A DNA stretch of 64,000 bases from Fallopia convolvulus (GCA_964016875.1 OZ024720.1:21393742-21457741); one strand, 5' to 3'; positions 42,824-54,773 are shown, counted from the first letter of the stretch. Notes: generated from the letters alone by a model not told the origin. Program-made: numbers and translations.

Positions 42824-44707
42824 AGTGGCAAGTACCTGTTTTTGGAATGCTTTTTATTATTAATCCCTGTTTTGAATTGCTTTTTTGTAGCTTTCGCGTA
42901 ATCTATACACATTCTTGGTCAGATTTGGTACACGGTGGGTCGAGTTTTACGACACGTGTGGCTTTTGAAGACCGAAATCCGTGGGGATCTCCCTCTCATT
43001 CTCATTGTTATTATAGTAAGATAACGCATGTTGTTTTCACGATAAATTGTATTTTGAAGACATTTTCCTTCTAGTGGGTTTGTTATTATCTTGTTTTTCA
43101 TTTTCTCATTTGATGAGTACTACATTTTGTTTCTGTTGTGGTTTTTCACAAAGCAAGTAGTGCTGGGACAAAAAAGGAAAGCAATACTTTTTTCCCTTTT
43201 TTTCCATATGTAATTGTTTTCAACGGCCTTTGTCCTCCAACCTACAACCATAGGATGGAGGGTGGCATTTCTTAGGGGGCATATTTGTAGTTATGAAACA
43301 ATTTACTAGCTTTGGTATTTAGGTTACAATCCTTTTGATGGATCGAAAGCATAGAGGATCGAGTTTTAATTCTCGGAGGTCTTGTTTTAGAGGTTTGTTC
43401 CAAGAGGCTGGCATCCGCAAAGGTTGTTGAACCAGATCCAGTGGTAGCAACAGCACCAACCTGCAGCAGCATAAGCAGCAAGAGAATACACATTAGGAGT
43501 GTTACAAAGGTGTAAGCGCAAGTGTTCATTTGATACCAATGTTAAGGAGTTTTTTGTCTCGTGGGGTTTGTTCGTTCCAAACAACACATAACAGTGTGGC
43601 GTATCAAGATACGGGCTGAAGTAAATTGAGCTTTTGGTTGATTAATAGGATTACACAACAAATGAGAGGGTGTACCTCTAAAATTCATGACAGCAACAAA
43701 CACGGTTCTTGAAATGGGTTGTTCAACACCCCAAATGGGTTTAGAAGCAGTAATTAGATTAGGAGGAATAAAATCCCAATGGTTGTGCCCATCAGTCATA
43801 TTCATTGTGGTTTCAACAAAAACAAATTTTGGTGATGATAAATTAATGTAGTAGAGGCTAATAAAGTACGGTACTCTAAGGATCGGATAGGTACTAGTAG
43901 CCATGCAAAGAAGTGGCCAAAATTTTAAACACCGACAAAACAGGGGTGCATCCCTCACCAATCGACACCCGATCGACAAGGGCACAAAACTTGTAGGTTT
44001 GAAGGAAAGTTGGAACGACTTTACCAGGCAAAGCGGAGTAACCATAGCGATCATCAGGAGAGACAAGTGGGGACGAGAGCCACCAGCAACCATCCAACCA
44101 CCGATGGAACCCGCACCAAGAGTCCACCGCCACCTCCACCACTTGGGCAATTTCCCCTACACGCTGTGCAATGCCAGGGAACACAAGTGATAGCTTTGAC
44201 ACCAAAGACCCGACTTAAGCAACCACCGCCAAATTGGCGAGATTGAGAGAAAGATAAGTTGATAGAAAGCGATTCGATCCGCTTTGCCCCCATTAGGCAA
44301 CACAACGGCAGATCTGGGGATCCACGAGTGAGTAAAGAGTACGATTAGGGCTTTAAGGGGTCTGGATTGCGTATTTTTGCAACTTTTGGGCAGCCAACTT
44401 AGAGGCACTCGAAAACTGAGAAGAGAATGAAGGAGAAGAAGCCCGTAGATGTTCGAGCGTTGATGCATTCCCAGATCTAATCCAATTTGACAGACTTTTC
44501 TGATTGAAATTTTGCATGGTGAGCCTTCCTCGAGGTTATACTTCGACTGAATGCAAGTTCCGTACCATTCTAGCGTTGATTGCGCGGTGGAGTTGCTGGA
44601 TACAGGTGGTGGCGGCCATGAAGAATTTAGGGTTTGGTAGTGGTTGGATGGGAGAATGGGGGCGCGTTCAGGCGCGTTCTTTTTTATCGCTTGCAGTTTA
44701 CTCCAGT
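42824..44707 (-). other. 5' region of the LINE, unrecognised
   Basis: Should contain ORF1. A minus-strand frame near 44517-44350 starts MQNFNQKSLSNWIRSGNAS and later pieces (44150-43900) read SWCGFHRWLDGCWW and LVDRVSIGEG, but no RRM or zinc knuckle is visible and frames are short. It could be a decayed ORF1 or a captured gene 5' end. Confidence 0.35.
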
Positions 44708-44725
44708 ATACTTATATTAACTTCT
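44708..44725 (+). repeat. Target-site duplication of the LINE, right
   Basis: Second copy of the 18-bp duplication at 37173-37190. Confidence 0.9.
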
Positions 44726-44757
44726 GTTATTGTCTACTTTCACCCACATATTTAATG

Positions 44758-45369
44758 CAGTGTGGAAGTTACCTGTTCAGAATCGTGTTAGGAATTTTAT
44801 CTACCTCCTTCTTAACTAACTGTTTGATGTGCAATTACAATAGACACAAACGCCACCTGGCTAATGCGCCTGATTGTCCCCGCTGTGCACTAGAAGAAAC
44901 GGAGCTGCATTTACTACGAGACTGCAATGCCATTCGTTTGGTTTGGTTGGCGATCTATGGCAACAATCCTCCTGCACAATTTTTTTCTGAAATGAATTTA
45001 GTTGAATGGGTGATGTTGAACATCAAATCTGGAGATAAAGTTGCATCCATCTTTGCCAACATGCTTTGGTATTCATGGAAGAGTCGAAACTCGATCGTGT
45101 TTGATGGTTTTGACTTAGTTGGATCCTTATCGTCCACTGTTATATCCACCACCGAAGAATATTGGGCGTGCCGGGAGCGTATTATGCTGAATTGTAGCAA
45201 ATTGCCTGGCCATGTTAGCAGCCCAAGCACGAATTGGATCGCTCCCCCACCAGATTGGGTGAAGCTAAATGTCGATGGCGCCTCTAAGGGCAACCCAGGT
45301 CTGGCCGATGGCGCCTCTAAGGGCAACCCAGTCTTTTTTTTTTCTAATTCGGTTTGTGAATCTGATTGA
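44758..45369 (+). pseudogene. LINE-type zinc-binding and RNase H fragment
   Basis: Opposite strand to the LINE and a different copy. zf-RVT motif CPRCALEETELHLLRDC, LWYSWKSRNSIVFDG, then the start of an RNase H (VKLNVDGASKGNPG). A 33-bp tandem duplication at 45274/45307 repeats DGASKGNP, after which the domain stops: most of RNase H is missing. A frameshift near 44808 precedes the zinc motif. Probably the tail of an older L1-like insertion or a retrotransposon-derived gene fragment. Confidence 0.75.
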
Positions 45370-46599
45370 AATTGGATGTAATTTTTTTATCTTACAGAGG
45401 CAATTAATAAGCGCATATGAAGCAGATCAGTGATATGCATAAAAGATCGAGTCAGTGTTAGCAACTATTTGTGGTGATAGCATGACTCTTATTGATGAAC
45501 ATCGTGTTCCTTCATGCTAGGGTGTTGAGTCTACAGTTTTGTACTATAAAATAAAATGTGAGTTCTTCCGGTAGCATAGATAGAATGTATAGATTTGTTG
45601 ATATTTCTTATTGAATTTGTAGATTTGTACCACTCTTATGGGATTTTCTGATGATAGTGTGATTAGTTGATCAATTAGATTTTGAGTGATGATGAGGAAT
45701 TGAAAAGGAAAAGTACAAACAACTGCATGCTGCTTTGTTTCTTTTAAAGTGTGTGTAAAATGCCTTGCTTGGTTGGTGTAGTTTATGTTTCATATCCTTC
45801 ATCTCTCCCACCATTTATAACACTCTACATGCTTTCTTTTTTCCTTTTTGGATTGTTCAAATTCCAGGTTCCATACAGGCACACAAATTGTTAGGTTCTT
45901 TTCAGATTTATTCTACAATACTAGTAGGATAGAAACAACAAATTTTGCACTAGATAGTTTATTGTAATTCTTAGGTGCTTTTGAGAGTTATTCTAGGATA
46001 CTACTAGGATAGAAATATCTTGTATATTGACCATGACTTACAAAAATTATCCAGAAATACTAACAAGCAAAGAACACATCTTGGTAATTGCGTTATTTAA
46101 CTAATCTTCACTTTTGGTTCCTACTTAGAAAATAAAATGTCTTATGCTTCCATGTTGCATGCTTTTTACTGCAGCTATGGATGGCAAATGTTGTAGCGAG
46201 TAGTGACTTTCCAAGTAATTTTATTTTGATGTTGCATTACCTTATTATGATGAGGTGATGGAGAAAATGACCTTCCAAGTAATTTCCAAAACTAGGTTAA
46301 TATGCTTGTTCAAATATGCTTGCTCATGGAATACATTTACATTAATGAATGTGCTGATCAGAAGTGAATTTCTATAATTTTATTATGAGTAGTGCTCGGC
46401 GGCCCGACACTTTTTGCTCAGCTGTCTAGGTTTTATTTTCGTTAAGTACAGTTCTTTCCCTTTTATTTGTAGTATTTATATTTCATTCCCGTTATTCTTA
46501 GATAATTACAAAATTAATCAGTAAGTTATAAAAATAATAATAAAAAATATCCTTAGATTACAAAATATTAGCCTTATCAAGTATCTATTATCTGTAGCT
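45370..46599. other. No recognisable feature
   Basis: A/T-rich DNA without an open frame of interest or clear repeat ends. It forms the left flank of the pararetrovirus copy. Confidence 0.5.
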
Positions 46600-46638
46600 T
46601 GTCTTAGTATCTCTCAAAATAATATAAGTCCTGTAATT

Positions 46639-46656
46639 TGGTATCAGAACTATAAT
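46639..46656 (+). promoter_or_regulatory. tRNA-Met primer-binding site of the pararetrovirus
   Basis: TGGTATCAGAAC close to the caulimovirid consensus TGGTATCAGAGC, complementary to the 3' end of initiator tRNA-Met, just ahead of the first frame. It marks the origin of minus-strand synthesis. Confidence 0.75.
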
Positions 46657-46670
46657 AAACACTATTGTAG

Positions 46671-47087
46671 ACGATAAATTATCAAGTCAACAAGCTGGAA
46701 ATTTCCGATAAATGTCCTAATCGAGAATCTCCACATATTAAACATTTAAAAATTGGCGAAAAATATTATGAAGCTATTTTAAACACCATTGTCGACGATA
46801 TCGCAGAATTAAAAAGTTGTATTTTTAGATTGAGTGAGAAAATCCAAAAAATTAAAGAAGAACTTACTCTAGTCCAACGAATCCACCTAGGAGAAAACCA
46901 AAATATTGTTGTTGCACTTACTAACAAAATTAGACATCAAGGTGCTATTACTAAAACAGTAGTAGGTAAAAGATCGACTCAGTTTTCACATAAGTATCCT
47001 TTTCAAAATCAAAACCCATTAAAAACATTTTCAGTCCCCAACTTCAAAATTGAAAAGAAAACCGAACCTAATGATGATGAACCATGA
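46671..47087 (+). pseudogene. VAP-like small ORF of the pararetrovirus
   Basis: Frame open after a stop at 46668. An amphipathic coil (about 46760-46900: EKYYEAILNTIVDDIAELK) is followed by a basic, Pro-containing tail. The size (about 130 codons) and position fit a virion-associated protein, the small DNA-binding partner of the coat. No in-frame ATG near the start, so the start codon may be lost or unconventional. It overlaps the next frame by about 38 bases. Confidence 0.5.
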
Positions 47088-48124
47088 AATAGAGAATAAC
47101 TCTAAGGTATTAGAAAATATCATGAAAGAATCAAATATCACGAGTAGCGAAGAATCTGAATATGGTACTGAAGAAGAAGAAATGTATCAACAAATGGGAT
47201 TAATAAAATTAAAAGATATGGAAACAATACCCATTAATGAAGTCAAAAGAAGAGTAGATAAAATTGTTGGTAAAAAGGTCTTAGATTTTAATGAAGTTGA
47301 GGAAGAGATAACACCTATAATCTTAGAAGAGACTAATGAGGCAAACAGATCCTACTATAAAAAATATGAAGAAGGATCATGTAGTTATCGAAGGCCCAAT
47401 GTTAAACCTAAAGAGTTTTTAGAAAAAAAATTGCTAGATTTGGAGTAAGGATTATGCCAAATCATCGACCTAATAAAAAAGAACACACTTTAGAACCAAT
47501 AAGTGAAACAGGATATAAGCTAAATCTAGATGGCGTAAGAAGACGAGAAGAAGTATTAGATTTTTCGAAGAAAAGCATGATGAGTGTCTTAAACCTAAAT
47601 ATAGATTGGAGATCATCGAATTTTTTTAATTACATAGAACACAGTCTGTATGGTATAGTAGCTGACTGGTATGAAGGAATACCTGAAGAATATAAAGAAA
47701 GCCATAGAACAAAAGAGTCTCCAGCAGAAATGTTTACCACATTATGTGAAGCTATAGACGAAGAGTTTTTTGGAGAAAGAGATGAAATTGACAAAAAATT
47801 TATTGAGTGGCAAAGAAAGTTAAACACTCTTGAAATCTGTAATATGAGATATTTGGATAACTATCTCTCTGAATTTGAACATTATTATTATAAGATAGGA
47901 GAGAATCAAACTAATCTTTAAATTCTCTTTGACAAGCTCCCAAAACCTATTAACGAAGAAATTAGTGATGGATACCATGAATGGAAGAATAAGTATAATT
48001 CTAGAGATATTCTGGGTAATAGAACGAAATTTATAAAAAGATGGGTAGAAAAGAAAATGTCGAGAAGTAAAAGGAACACAACAAATGAAGAGACAATTTC
48101 TACCATGTTGGGATTTACCAAATG
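47050..48124 (+). pseudogene. Coat protein region of the pararetrovirus
   Basis: First piece 47050-47448 is acidic (EESEYGTEEEEMYQQ), as in caulimovirid coat precursors, and stops. Second piece 47454-47921, in another frame, has the core with IVADWYEGIP. A TAA at 47919 is followed in the same frame by more coat-like sequence to about 48124 (ILFDKLPKPI), after which the frame shifts to the zinc-knuckle piece. At least one frameshift and one stop separate the parts. Confidence 0.7.
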
Positions 48125-49098
48125 AATGGGGGGGTGATAGAAGAGATAATCAAAGAAGAAATAGTTATAGAAAGAAAAACTTCAACAAACAAAGAGGAGA
48201 GAAATATCATAAGAAATATTATAAGAAACCGTTTATTAAGAAAAAAAGTTTTTTTAGGAAAGCCTCTTACTGCCTTGAAAAGAAAAGAAATTGCAAGTAT
48301 TGGGCATGTGGAAAAACGGGGCATTACGCTAATGAATGCAAAAATAGAAAAAATAAAAAGTTAGCAGAAGCACTAGGAAGTATGGATTACATTGAAGTAG
48401 TTGAGGAAGCTATTGAATTATCTTTAAGCAACAACAAAGGAGTTGTTGAAGTAGTTGAGGAAGAAGAAGGCGAGGAGTCGGATTATGAGGAAGTCAATGA
48501 GATGATGCAAGGAAAGGAAATAGATTCTTCAAATTTCACCGAAGAAGCCTTCGATTCAGGTGGAGAAATGACCACTCTAGCTCAACTCCAAGAAGCAAAA
48601 TCATCCATAGATGAAGAACAAATAGAAAGCATGCGAAAATCAGGGGTAGAATTCCCGGTTATCGCTAAAGAACAGTTCTTAAAGAGACATTTCTTCCCAG
48701 CATTCTCTAAATTCGTGTGCGAAGAAATGCTAGGAGATATAGTAATAAAAAATAATGAAAATCAAGCTATTGAAATCAACCTAATTAATTGGAAAAATAT
48801 TCAAAAACACAATAAGGATAAAAAGTACAAATATATTTATGTGTGTGGAATCCAAATATTCATCACTCCTCTACAAGATTTTGGTAAAAATGTGCACTGC
48901 ATTAACTTTGTTTGTGACGCTAGGCACAAGAAATTTAGTGACCAAACTATTAGTGGAGTAGTGTGTAACTTGAGTCAAGGACCAGTGTCTTGGATATGTA
49001 GGCCAAACTATTATGTTAGTTTAGAAGACCAATTTGCATTTATGTTTTTATCATTAAAATTGTTAACTGAAAAGATTAATATGCATAAGGGAACTTGA
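48085..49098 (+). pseudogene. Zinc knuckle and 30K-type movement protein
   Basis: Open frame of 337 codons. A basic Lys/Arg-rich stretch is followed by the knuckle CKYWACGKTGHYANEC: the first Cys of the strict CX2CX4HX4C spacing is Tyr, though another Cys stands two residues before it. Then an acidic linker (Glu-rich), and from about residue 190 a domain with the 30K pattern: GVEFPVI, YIYVCGIQIFITPL, DARHKKFSD and GPVSWICRPNYYVSLED. Movement proteins carry virus through plasmodesmata. Frame start is after the coat break, so no true initiation. Confidence 0.7.
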
Positions 49099-49106
49099 TA
49101 GCAAAT

Positions 49107-50213
49107 TAATTTAAAACAGTTTGGGTAAATGCCTTTGAATACCCTTCAACCACTAAGCATGAAAAAGTTTCAACAATTGATGAGGAAGGAAAAATCTATA
49201 CAAACTCACAACTGCTATCAAGTTTAATAAGAAACAGGAGTCTTTCTAGAAGTCAAAGTTCTAGGTTCAATCCTAGTCTTAATGTTGCTCAGAGGAACCA
49301 GTTATCTCCTTCAATTAGAAGTGTTAAGGAAGAGAGTCCATTCCGAGTAGATGAAGATATTGCTAGTCTTCTAGCAGCGTTAAATAGGAAGTTAGAACAT
49401 AACAACCTTGGAAGAACACTTCATGAACCAGCTAGACATAGTATAGATATAGGATCAACATCAGTGTATAGTTCTAGTTCTAGTGCTAGCTCAAACCCCT
49501 CATTTCTTCCAACTGCACCAGGAGAAGCGTCTACTTCTAGAGCTGATAAAAGATTAATAGGGTTTAAAACAAAAACTATTAGTGAACCTGTCTATGAAGG
49601 AGACGAAGAATCAAATATGCAGATAGAAACGTTCATGAGATTCACTAACCCAAATAGCATCTACATCCATATAACTATATGCATTGAAGGATTCAATGAT
49701 TATGAATTATGTGCTTTCATAGATAGTGGATGTTCTGTGTTTTTTGGAAAGAAATCTTTATTCCCAGAGTTTATGTGGAAATCAGCATCCAAACCTATTC
49801 AGGTAAGAAGAGTTGATAATAGTATCATGACTCACTGAGAAGTCATTCTAGATCTACCAATTATGCTAGGGGGTTACCCATACATAATTCCTATATTATG
49901 GGCTACTGAACAAACATCCCCTGACATGATATTAGGAAATAATTTCCAAAGGTTATATTCTCCATGTACCCAAAGTTTAGATAAAATGATATTTACTGTT
50001 AATGGAGAATTAGCTTGGGTAAGAAAAATGAAAGAGGCCTATACGCATCAAAAGATTGAATTCACACGCAGTAAGCGTTGTGACGAGCATATTGTTCCTA
50101 CACAAAGAGAATTTGCACTACTAATAGATGAGATAACTATAAAAGAACAAATTATAAGTCAACAAAAGGATTTGTGTAAGGAATTATACTCTGAAGACCC
50201 TTTAAAATTTTGA
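49107..50213 (+). pseudogene. Protease region of the pararetrovirus
   Basis: A Ser-rich N-terminal segment without ATG leads to a retropepsin-type domain: FIDSGCSVFF (active-site D-S-G) and ILGNNF. A TGA at 49836-49838 and another at 50211-50213 interrupt the same frame; coding-like sequence continues to about 50340, where an extra base in an A/G run shifts it into the RT frame. Confidence 0.72.
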
Positions 50214-50353
50214 GATAAAGATAAGTCATTAACTAAGATAGAATTAATAGATCCTAAAACTGTTATTAGAGTAAAGCAGGTGGTTTACACCTTTAAAGAC
50301 CAACAAGAATTTAAAGAGCAAATTGATGATTTACTAAAAAAAGGGTTTAATTA

Positions 50354-51198
50354 GAGAAAGTAAAAGTCCTCATTCTAGTCGTGCTTGTATGGTTAGAAAT
50401 CATGCTGACGAAAAGAGAGGAAAAGCTAGGATGGTTATCAATTATAAGAAATTAAATGATAATATTGTCTTTGATGGATATTATATCCCTAATAAAACAG
50501 TTCTATTTAATAGAATACAGGGAGCCACATGGTTCTCAAAAATGGACTATAAAAGTGGATATTGGCAAATTAAGATGGAAGAAGACAATATACCACTAAC
50601 GGCTTTTAGTGCACCACAAGGTCATTATGAATGGATAGTTATGCCATTTGGTCTAAAAAATGCACCACAAATATTTCAAAGGAGAATGGATAAAATCTTT
50701 AAGAATCTTAAGCATTGTTGCCTTGTCTACAATGATGATATCTTAATATTTTCCAAAACATTAGAACAGCATATGCACGACCTTAGGGCTATAACTCAAG
50801 AATGTGTTAATCAAGGCATCATCTCAGGACCAAAAAAATGTATTTATGTTGTGCCAGAGATTGAATTTCTTGGGTTGAAGATTAAAGTTGGACAAATAGT
50901 ACTACAAGATCATATCCTAGAAAAGGAAGAAAAATTTCCTGATAAAATAGAGGATAGGAAACAATTAGAAAGATTTTTAAGATGTCTTACTTATGCATCT
51001 GATTTCATAAAGAATTTAGCAAAATTAAGAAAGCCTTTACAAGTCAAGTTGAAAAAAGAAGTTTGGAACTGGACTAAGCAGGATACAAAGGTAGTCCAAG
51101 AACTTAAAATTTTTTGCATGAATCTGCCAATATTAACTCTACCCAATGACTTGTTCTTGAAATTGATGCTAGTAATTATCATTGGGGTGTTGTTTTGA
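50354..51198 (+). pseudogene. Reverse transcriptase of the pararetrovirus
   Basis: Motifs MVINYKKLND, WFSKMDYKSGYWQI (catalytic Asp), VMPFGLKNAPQIFQRRMD, and the catalytic box reading YNDDILIF (usually YVDD). Thumb FLGLKIKVGQI and connection LRCLTYASDFIKNL follow. 269 codons open; it ends at a frameshift into RNase H. RT copies pregenomic RNA to DNA. Confidence 0.82.
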
Positions 51199-51540
51199 AA
51201 TTAAAGAAAGATAACAAGCTTTGCAGGTACAGCAGTGGAAGTTTCAACAAAGCCGAATGAAATTACACTGTCATGGAGAAGGAGATTCTTGCTATCTTAA
51301 AAGGAATTAATAAATTCTAATTTTTCTTGCTCCAAAACCCTTTACAGTGAGAACTAATTGTAAAGTAATATTAGGATTTATCCATAATAATTTGGATAAT
51401 ATGAAAGCGCAAGGGAGGCTTCTGCGTTAGCAATTAGCCCTTAACCAGTTTTCCTTTAATATTGAACATATGCAGGGATCAAAGAACTCATTAGCAGACA
51501 GCTTGACACGAGAACTTGCAAGTGAGAAGAATGGTGAGCA
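51150..51540 (+). pseudogene. RNase H of the pararetrovirus, fragmented
   Basis: Pieces in shifting frames: EIDASNYHWG, NYTVMEKEILAI, FTVRTNCK (Asn where Asp is usual) and NSLADSLTRE. A stop falls between the first two motifs and at least two frame changes occur. Not functional. Confidence 0.72.
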
Positions 51541-52619
51541 GAGTACAACCTCCACGAGGAATTTTAAGGTTGTATCAGGATTATGGATACGAAAATTTCT
51601 CTCCAGAAGAAATGGTCCAAATAGCCCACAATTCCCTATCTCAACGTCCATCAAGCGCAGAGAGGCGGGAACTTGAAGAGAAAGAAAAGTATCACAAGGG
51701 ATGGGTGTCACCTCCCAGTCAGTTTAAAATTTCAATAATGGAAGAAGTTAGTAAGAGTAGGTGTCGTTATGGGTATCAATTGGTGAACCATTTGATGACC
51801 TTGCGAGTGTTAGAATTGGAAATAACCAATAAAATACTTCAGCTCCCTTGGGAGCTCCAAGAAAAGTTGAAGGGTTATTGGAAGTATAAAGAGTTTCCAC
51901 AATGGTATTCTTACGTGATGAGCAGAGATAGATGTCTGTACTATGATATTTGGGAAGAATGGGGAACTCTTGTTCTCTTTCGTGATAACTCTGGAATTGG
52001 AGGAATAAACCTTCCTGCTAATCCTACTGAAGATATGCAAATATTGAAGGCATGGGATTATGGAATGTGCAGCGGTGTATACGGAAAGTGTCCTTATAAA
52101 TGGAGTCCGATCAGGAAGCATTTCACCAAGTTTCAGAATTATGTGCTCAACAGAGTCAAGCAATCTGGTGATAGAAGATAAGCTAATTTATTTTGTGCAT
52201 GGAGAAAACATGGAGACAGAAGGAGGAAAATTAAGAGCACGTCGCTACTTCATTAGGTTTGTTATAAACCAGTTCTCTACAGATTCGATAACAATAAGGC
52301 AACCAATCCTAAAAAATGCCACTGAAGCCAAAGTAGGATTCACCACTATTATAATTCCGAAAGAGCTTCAACCATATTTTTCAGAAGCAATAGAGTCATC
52401 TGATTCAATCCAAGATTACTTATCAGCAATAGAATTTGGGAGATATCGCCCAAAGGTCAAGACTTTGTATGGGATAAGCTTATTGATTGGGATCCAGAAT
52501 ATTCAGAAAATTTGATGAAGCAATTAGAGCTCGACTTAGATGAAGATGCTATTGTAGGTTGGGAGGATAATGTTGGAGAAGAAGGCATGTACAACATCGA
52601 ATATTGCATGGATTATTAA
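51531..52619 (+). pseudogene. Last ORF of the pararetrovirus, unidentified
   Basis: Starts at ATG 51531, overlapping the RNase H end. First frame to 52181, continuing in a second frame (52160-52515) and a third (about 52480-52619, acidic, ends CMDY). Contains SAERRELEEKEKYHKGWVSP, FPQWYSYVMSRDRCLYYDIW and WGTLVLFRDNSG. The position corresponds to the transactivator/inclusion-body gene of some caulimovirids, but I cannot recognise that domain. Two frame breaks. Confidence 0.55.
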
Positions 52620-52820
52620 CCATCAAAGACCACATCATGATGGCTAGCCACATGGACCAGCATAAGGAATCTCTTTAGTGTGTTGTCTTTTTATTACTGT
52701 TCAGTGTGCTTTTTCTTTCCAGAGTGGTGGCACTGTTTGCCATGTGAGTGGATTCCCTGAGACTTTGTCGGTAGTAAATTGTAAAGAGCATTCATAGAGC
52801 ATTCAATGCTCTCCAAGGCT

Positions 52821-52828
52821 TTATAAAT
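52821..52828 (+). promoter_or_regulatory. TATA box of the pregenomic RNA promoter
   Basis: TTATAAAT after CTCCAAGGCT, followed by a leader with short frames. Its place after the last gene is that of the 35S-type promoter. The imperfect repeat GAGCATTC occurs twice just upstream. Confidence 0.6.
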
Positions 52829-53037
52829 GGGACCCTTGTAAGCTTAAGGAAGGGCACTGAAAATCAGAAAACAAAGTCTGAATCTAGAGAAAGAGAAAGA
52901 GAAAGCTTTGAACTTGAAAGTGAAGTGGTGTTCCCTCACTCTAAGAGTTCAAATCCTTCTATGGATCTTTCTAGTTTGAGTGTTTGAGAGTTTGAGTGTT
53001 TTCAGTGTATTTGTGTGCTTATAATCCTTTCAAATTC

Positions 53038-53043
53038 AATAAA
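53038..53043 (+). terminator. Poly(A) signal of the pararetrovirus
   Basis: AATAAA some 210 bp downstream of the TATA box, the arrangement that gives terminally redundant pregenomic RNA in this family. Confidence 0.5.
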
Positions 53044-53300
53044 AGTTTGTTTTTAAGTAAGGGAAAGATACTTAATCAAAAACTATGTCTTGAATAAACC
53101 TCTTTCTTGAATACAAATCCTCCATCCACTAAAATTGAGGGATTTTAAGTTAAAGACTACGGTGTGAGGTAGGAAACGAAACATATATGTGATGTGCTTG
53201 AGCTAAGGGAGTCCTGGTTGAGGATTAGCAACCCCTAGAAATTCGGAAGCTACAGGAACACCGGAGGTCCAGCGATACTACGCTCAGGTAACGATCAAAC

Positions 53301-53787
53301 CTCTTTAATTTATAATATTCTTTAATTACGGAGCATGGTGGGCTTGTGTTCATAGAAAATAGTTTATTCATGCTATAGTTAGTAGATCATGGTAGTTAGT
53401 ACCATTTAAAGTCATAAAATTTATAAATCGTATTAGTTTGGATATATTTGTAAAAATTTAAAACTTTTGAGCAGATCTGGTAATTTAACCTAAATTGAGG
53501 GCAAAGCTACAATAACTTCTAGATATTGCTTTTGTGTCAGCGGGGCGCTGAGTAGGAGCCTTTTATTATTCCTTCTTTTGTGTAAATAAGTAAGATAGTA
53601 AATGTTCTTTGCTTGGTTCCCACTATTGATTATTGGAGGCTGTATGATCTTCCATTTAGCGCTAGAAGTTTGTAGATGCTCCTAAACAGTTCTGAATTTT
53701 TTCAAACATAAGTTCTCGGTATTTGACCTTTGGGTTCATGGTCGTATTTTTCCTAGGTGTGACCAATCTTTTGAGTTTGATTAAACT
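53301..53787. other. Undetermined flank
   Basis: A/T-rich; possibly the remaining leader of the virus copy and its flank. No feature recognised. Confidence 0.4.
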
Positions 53788-54773
53788 TGTTGGATCGTAA
53801 CTGGTTAGCGAGAGCTTGAGAACAGGCAGTTAAGTTGTTCCCAAGGCAACGGAAGAGACAATATCGCAAGTATTAAAAGCTGAAAGAAATCAGTTCCCTT
53901 ATAGAGGAACCCCACGACAACCAACTAGTTGTGTGGGTAAACCTCTACCTCCGCTTGGAGGATTTTGAATGACTTACTTGTATTTATTGCTTGTTCCTTA
54001 GTTACAGATAACCAGATTCAAACTTTTTCTGTTCCTATAAGTTCTACCTAACTCTAGTAACACTAGTGAATCTTCTCAACCGAGTTCCTAAGGAATGACT
54101 CAACTAAAAACAAGAAAGTCAAACCTTACACCTTGACAATTCAGTTCCTTTGCTCTTGGGAACTTTAACTTCACCGTCGTCGAGATTGGACACTCGCCGT
54201 CGGGGACTTCTCTTCTTCTTTCTTTCTTTCCCTAGGAGTATATGTGAGTTCTGAGAGAAGTACTTGAACCTAGCACTATTCATTTTGCTTTATACTCGTT
54301 TGTACTTGGGCTTCAATCGCATCTTTCATGTTGTCTGAAATGCCCTTTGCTTGCAGCCCAAATCTACAATCTTCACATGTGACTTCGATTTGAACTAGGT
54401 CAAATTCTTGAATCAATCGGACCGTTGGATCGCTTGTGACAGTCTGCTCATCAGATTGTTCCTTCGTTCTGTCCAAGACAGGATCCCACGATTTGCGCTG
54501 AACGGTCTTTGTCTTCACATGTGAGTTCCCATGTGATGGGAACTGTCTTCTTCAGAGTTCCTTTGAGTGAAACTCTTCAGTGTGTATGCTTGTGTGTCTT
54601 AGCCACTCATGGGAGTTCCCATAGCATGGGAACTTTCTTTGATGGACCTGTGTTCCTTAGAAATACTTGGACAACACACATTAGTTCCCATATGGTGTTT
54701 GTCATTATCAAAACTGGAGAATGATATCGTTGTTCCGATGTTTAGAACCAGAGGTCCCAACACCGTCCCAACA
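53788..54773 (-). repeat. Copia-type LTR (986 bp)
   Basis: Inverted ends TGTTGG / CCAACA. On the minus strand it is preceded by AAAAAGGGGGAAAT, the typical copia polypurine tract (reverse of 54774-54787), so this is a 3' LTR. Inside are three palindromic GTTCCCAT...ATGGGAAC-type motifs (about 54526-54544, 54613-54632, 54682-54694). Confidence 0.75.

Larger units (their letters stand above)
37191..44707 (-). mobile_element. L1-type LINE (full-length, defective)
   Basis: Non-LTR retrotransposon in minus orientation with an 18-bp target-site duplication. ORF2 domains are in the usual plant L1 order from right to left: endonuclease, RT, zinc-binding region, RNase H. It is 7.5 kb including a solo LTR (41246-42588); 6.2 kb without it, a normal full length. 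Only a short T-rich stretch marks the 3' tail. The 5' 1.9 kb is not recognisable as ORF1. Confidence 0.88.
46600..53300 (+). mobile_element. Endogenous pararetrovirus (Caulimoviridae), decayed copy
   Basis: About one genome unit, linear from the tRNA primer site to the leader. Order: primer site, VAP-like coil, coat protein with zinc knuckle, 30K-type movement protein, protease, RT, RNase H, a last ORF, then promoter and poly(A) signal. Coat, knuckle and movement domain upstream of a separate protease-RT frame recalls cavemoviruses and solendoviruses; genus is inference. There is no integrase and no LTR, as expected for this family. Nearly every gene is split by stops or frameshifts. Edges are approximate. 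Confidence 0.85.

Noticed and set aside
46600..53300. Interpreting the region as another Ty3/gypsy element
   Set aside because: No LTRs and no integrase; it has a coat-type knuckle, a 30K-type movement domain and promoter/primer-site placement typical of Caulimoviridae.
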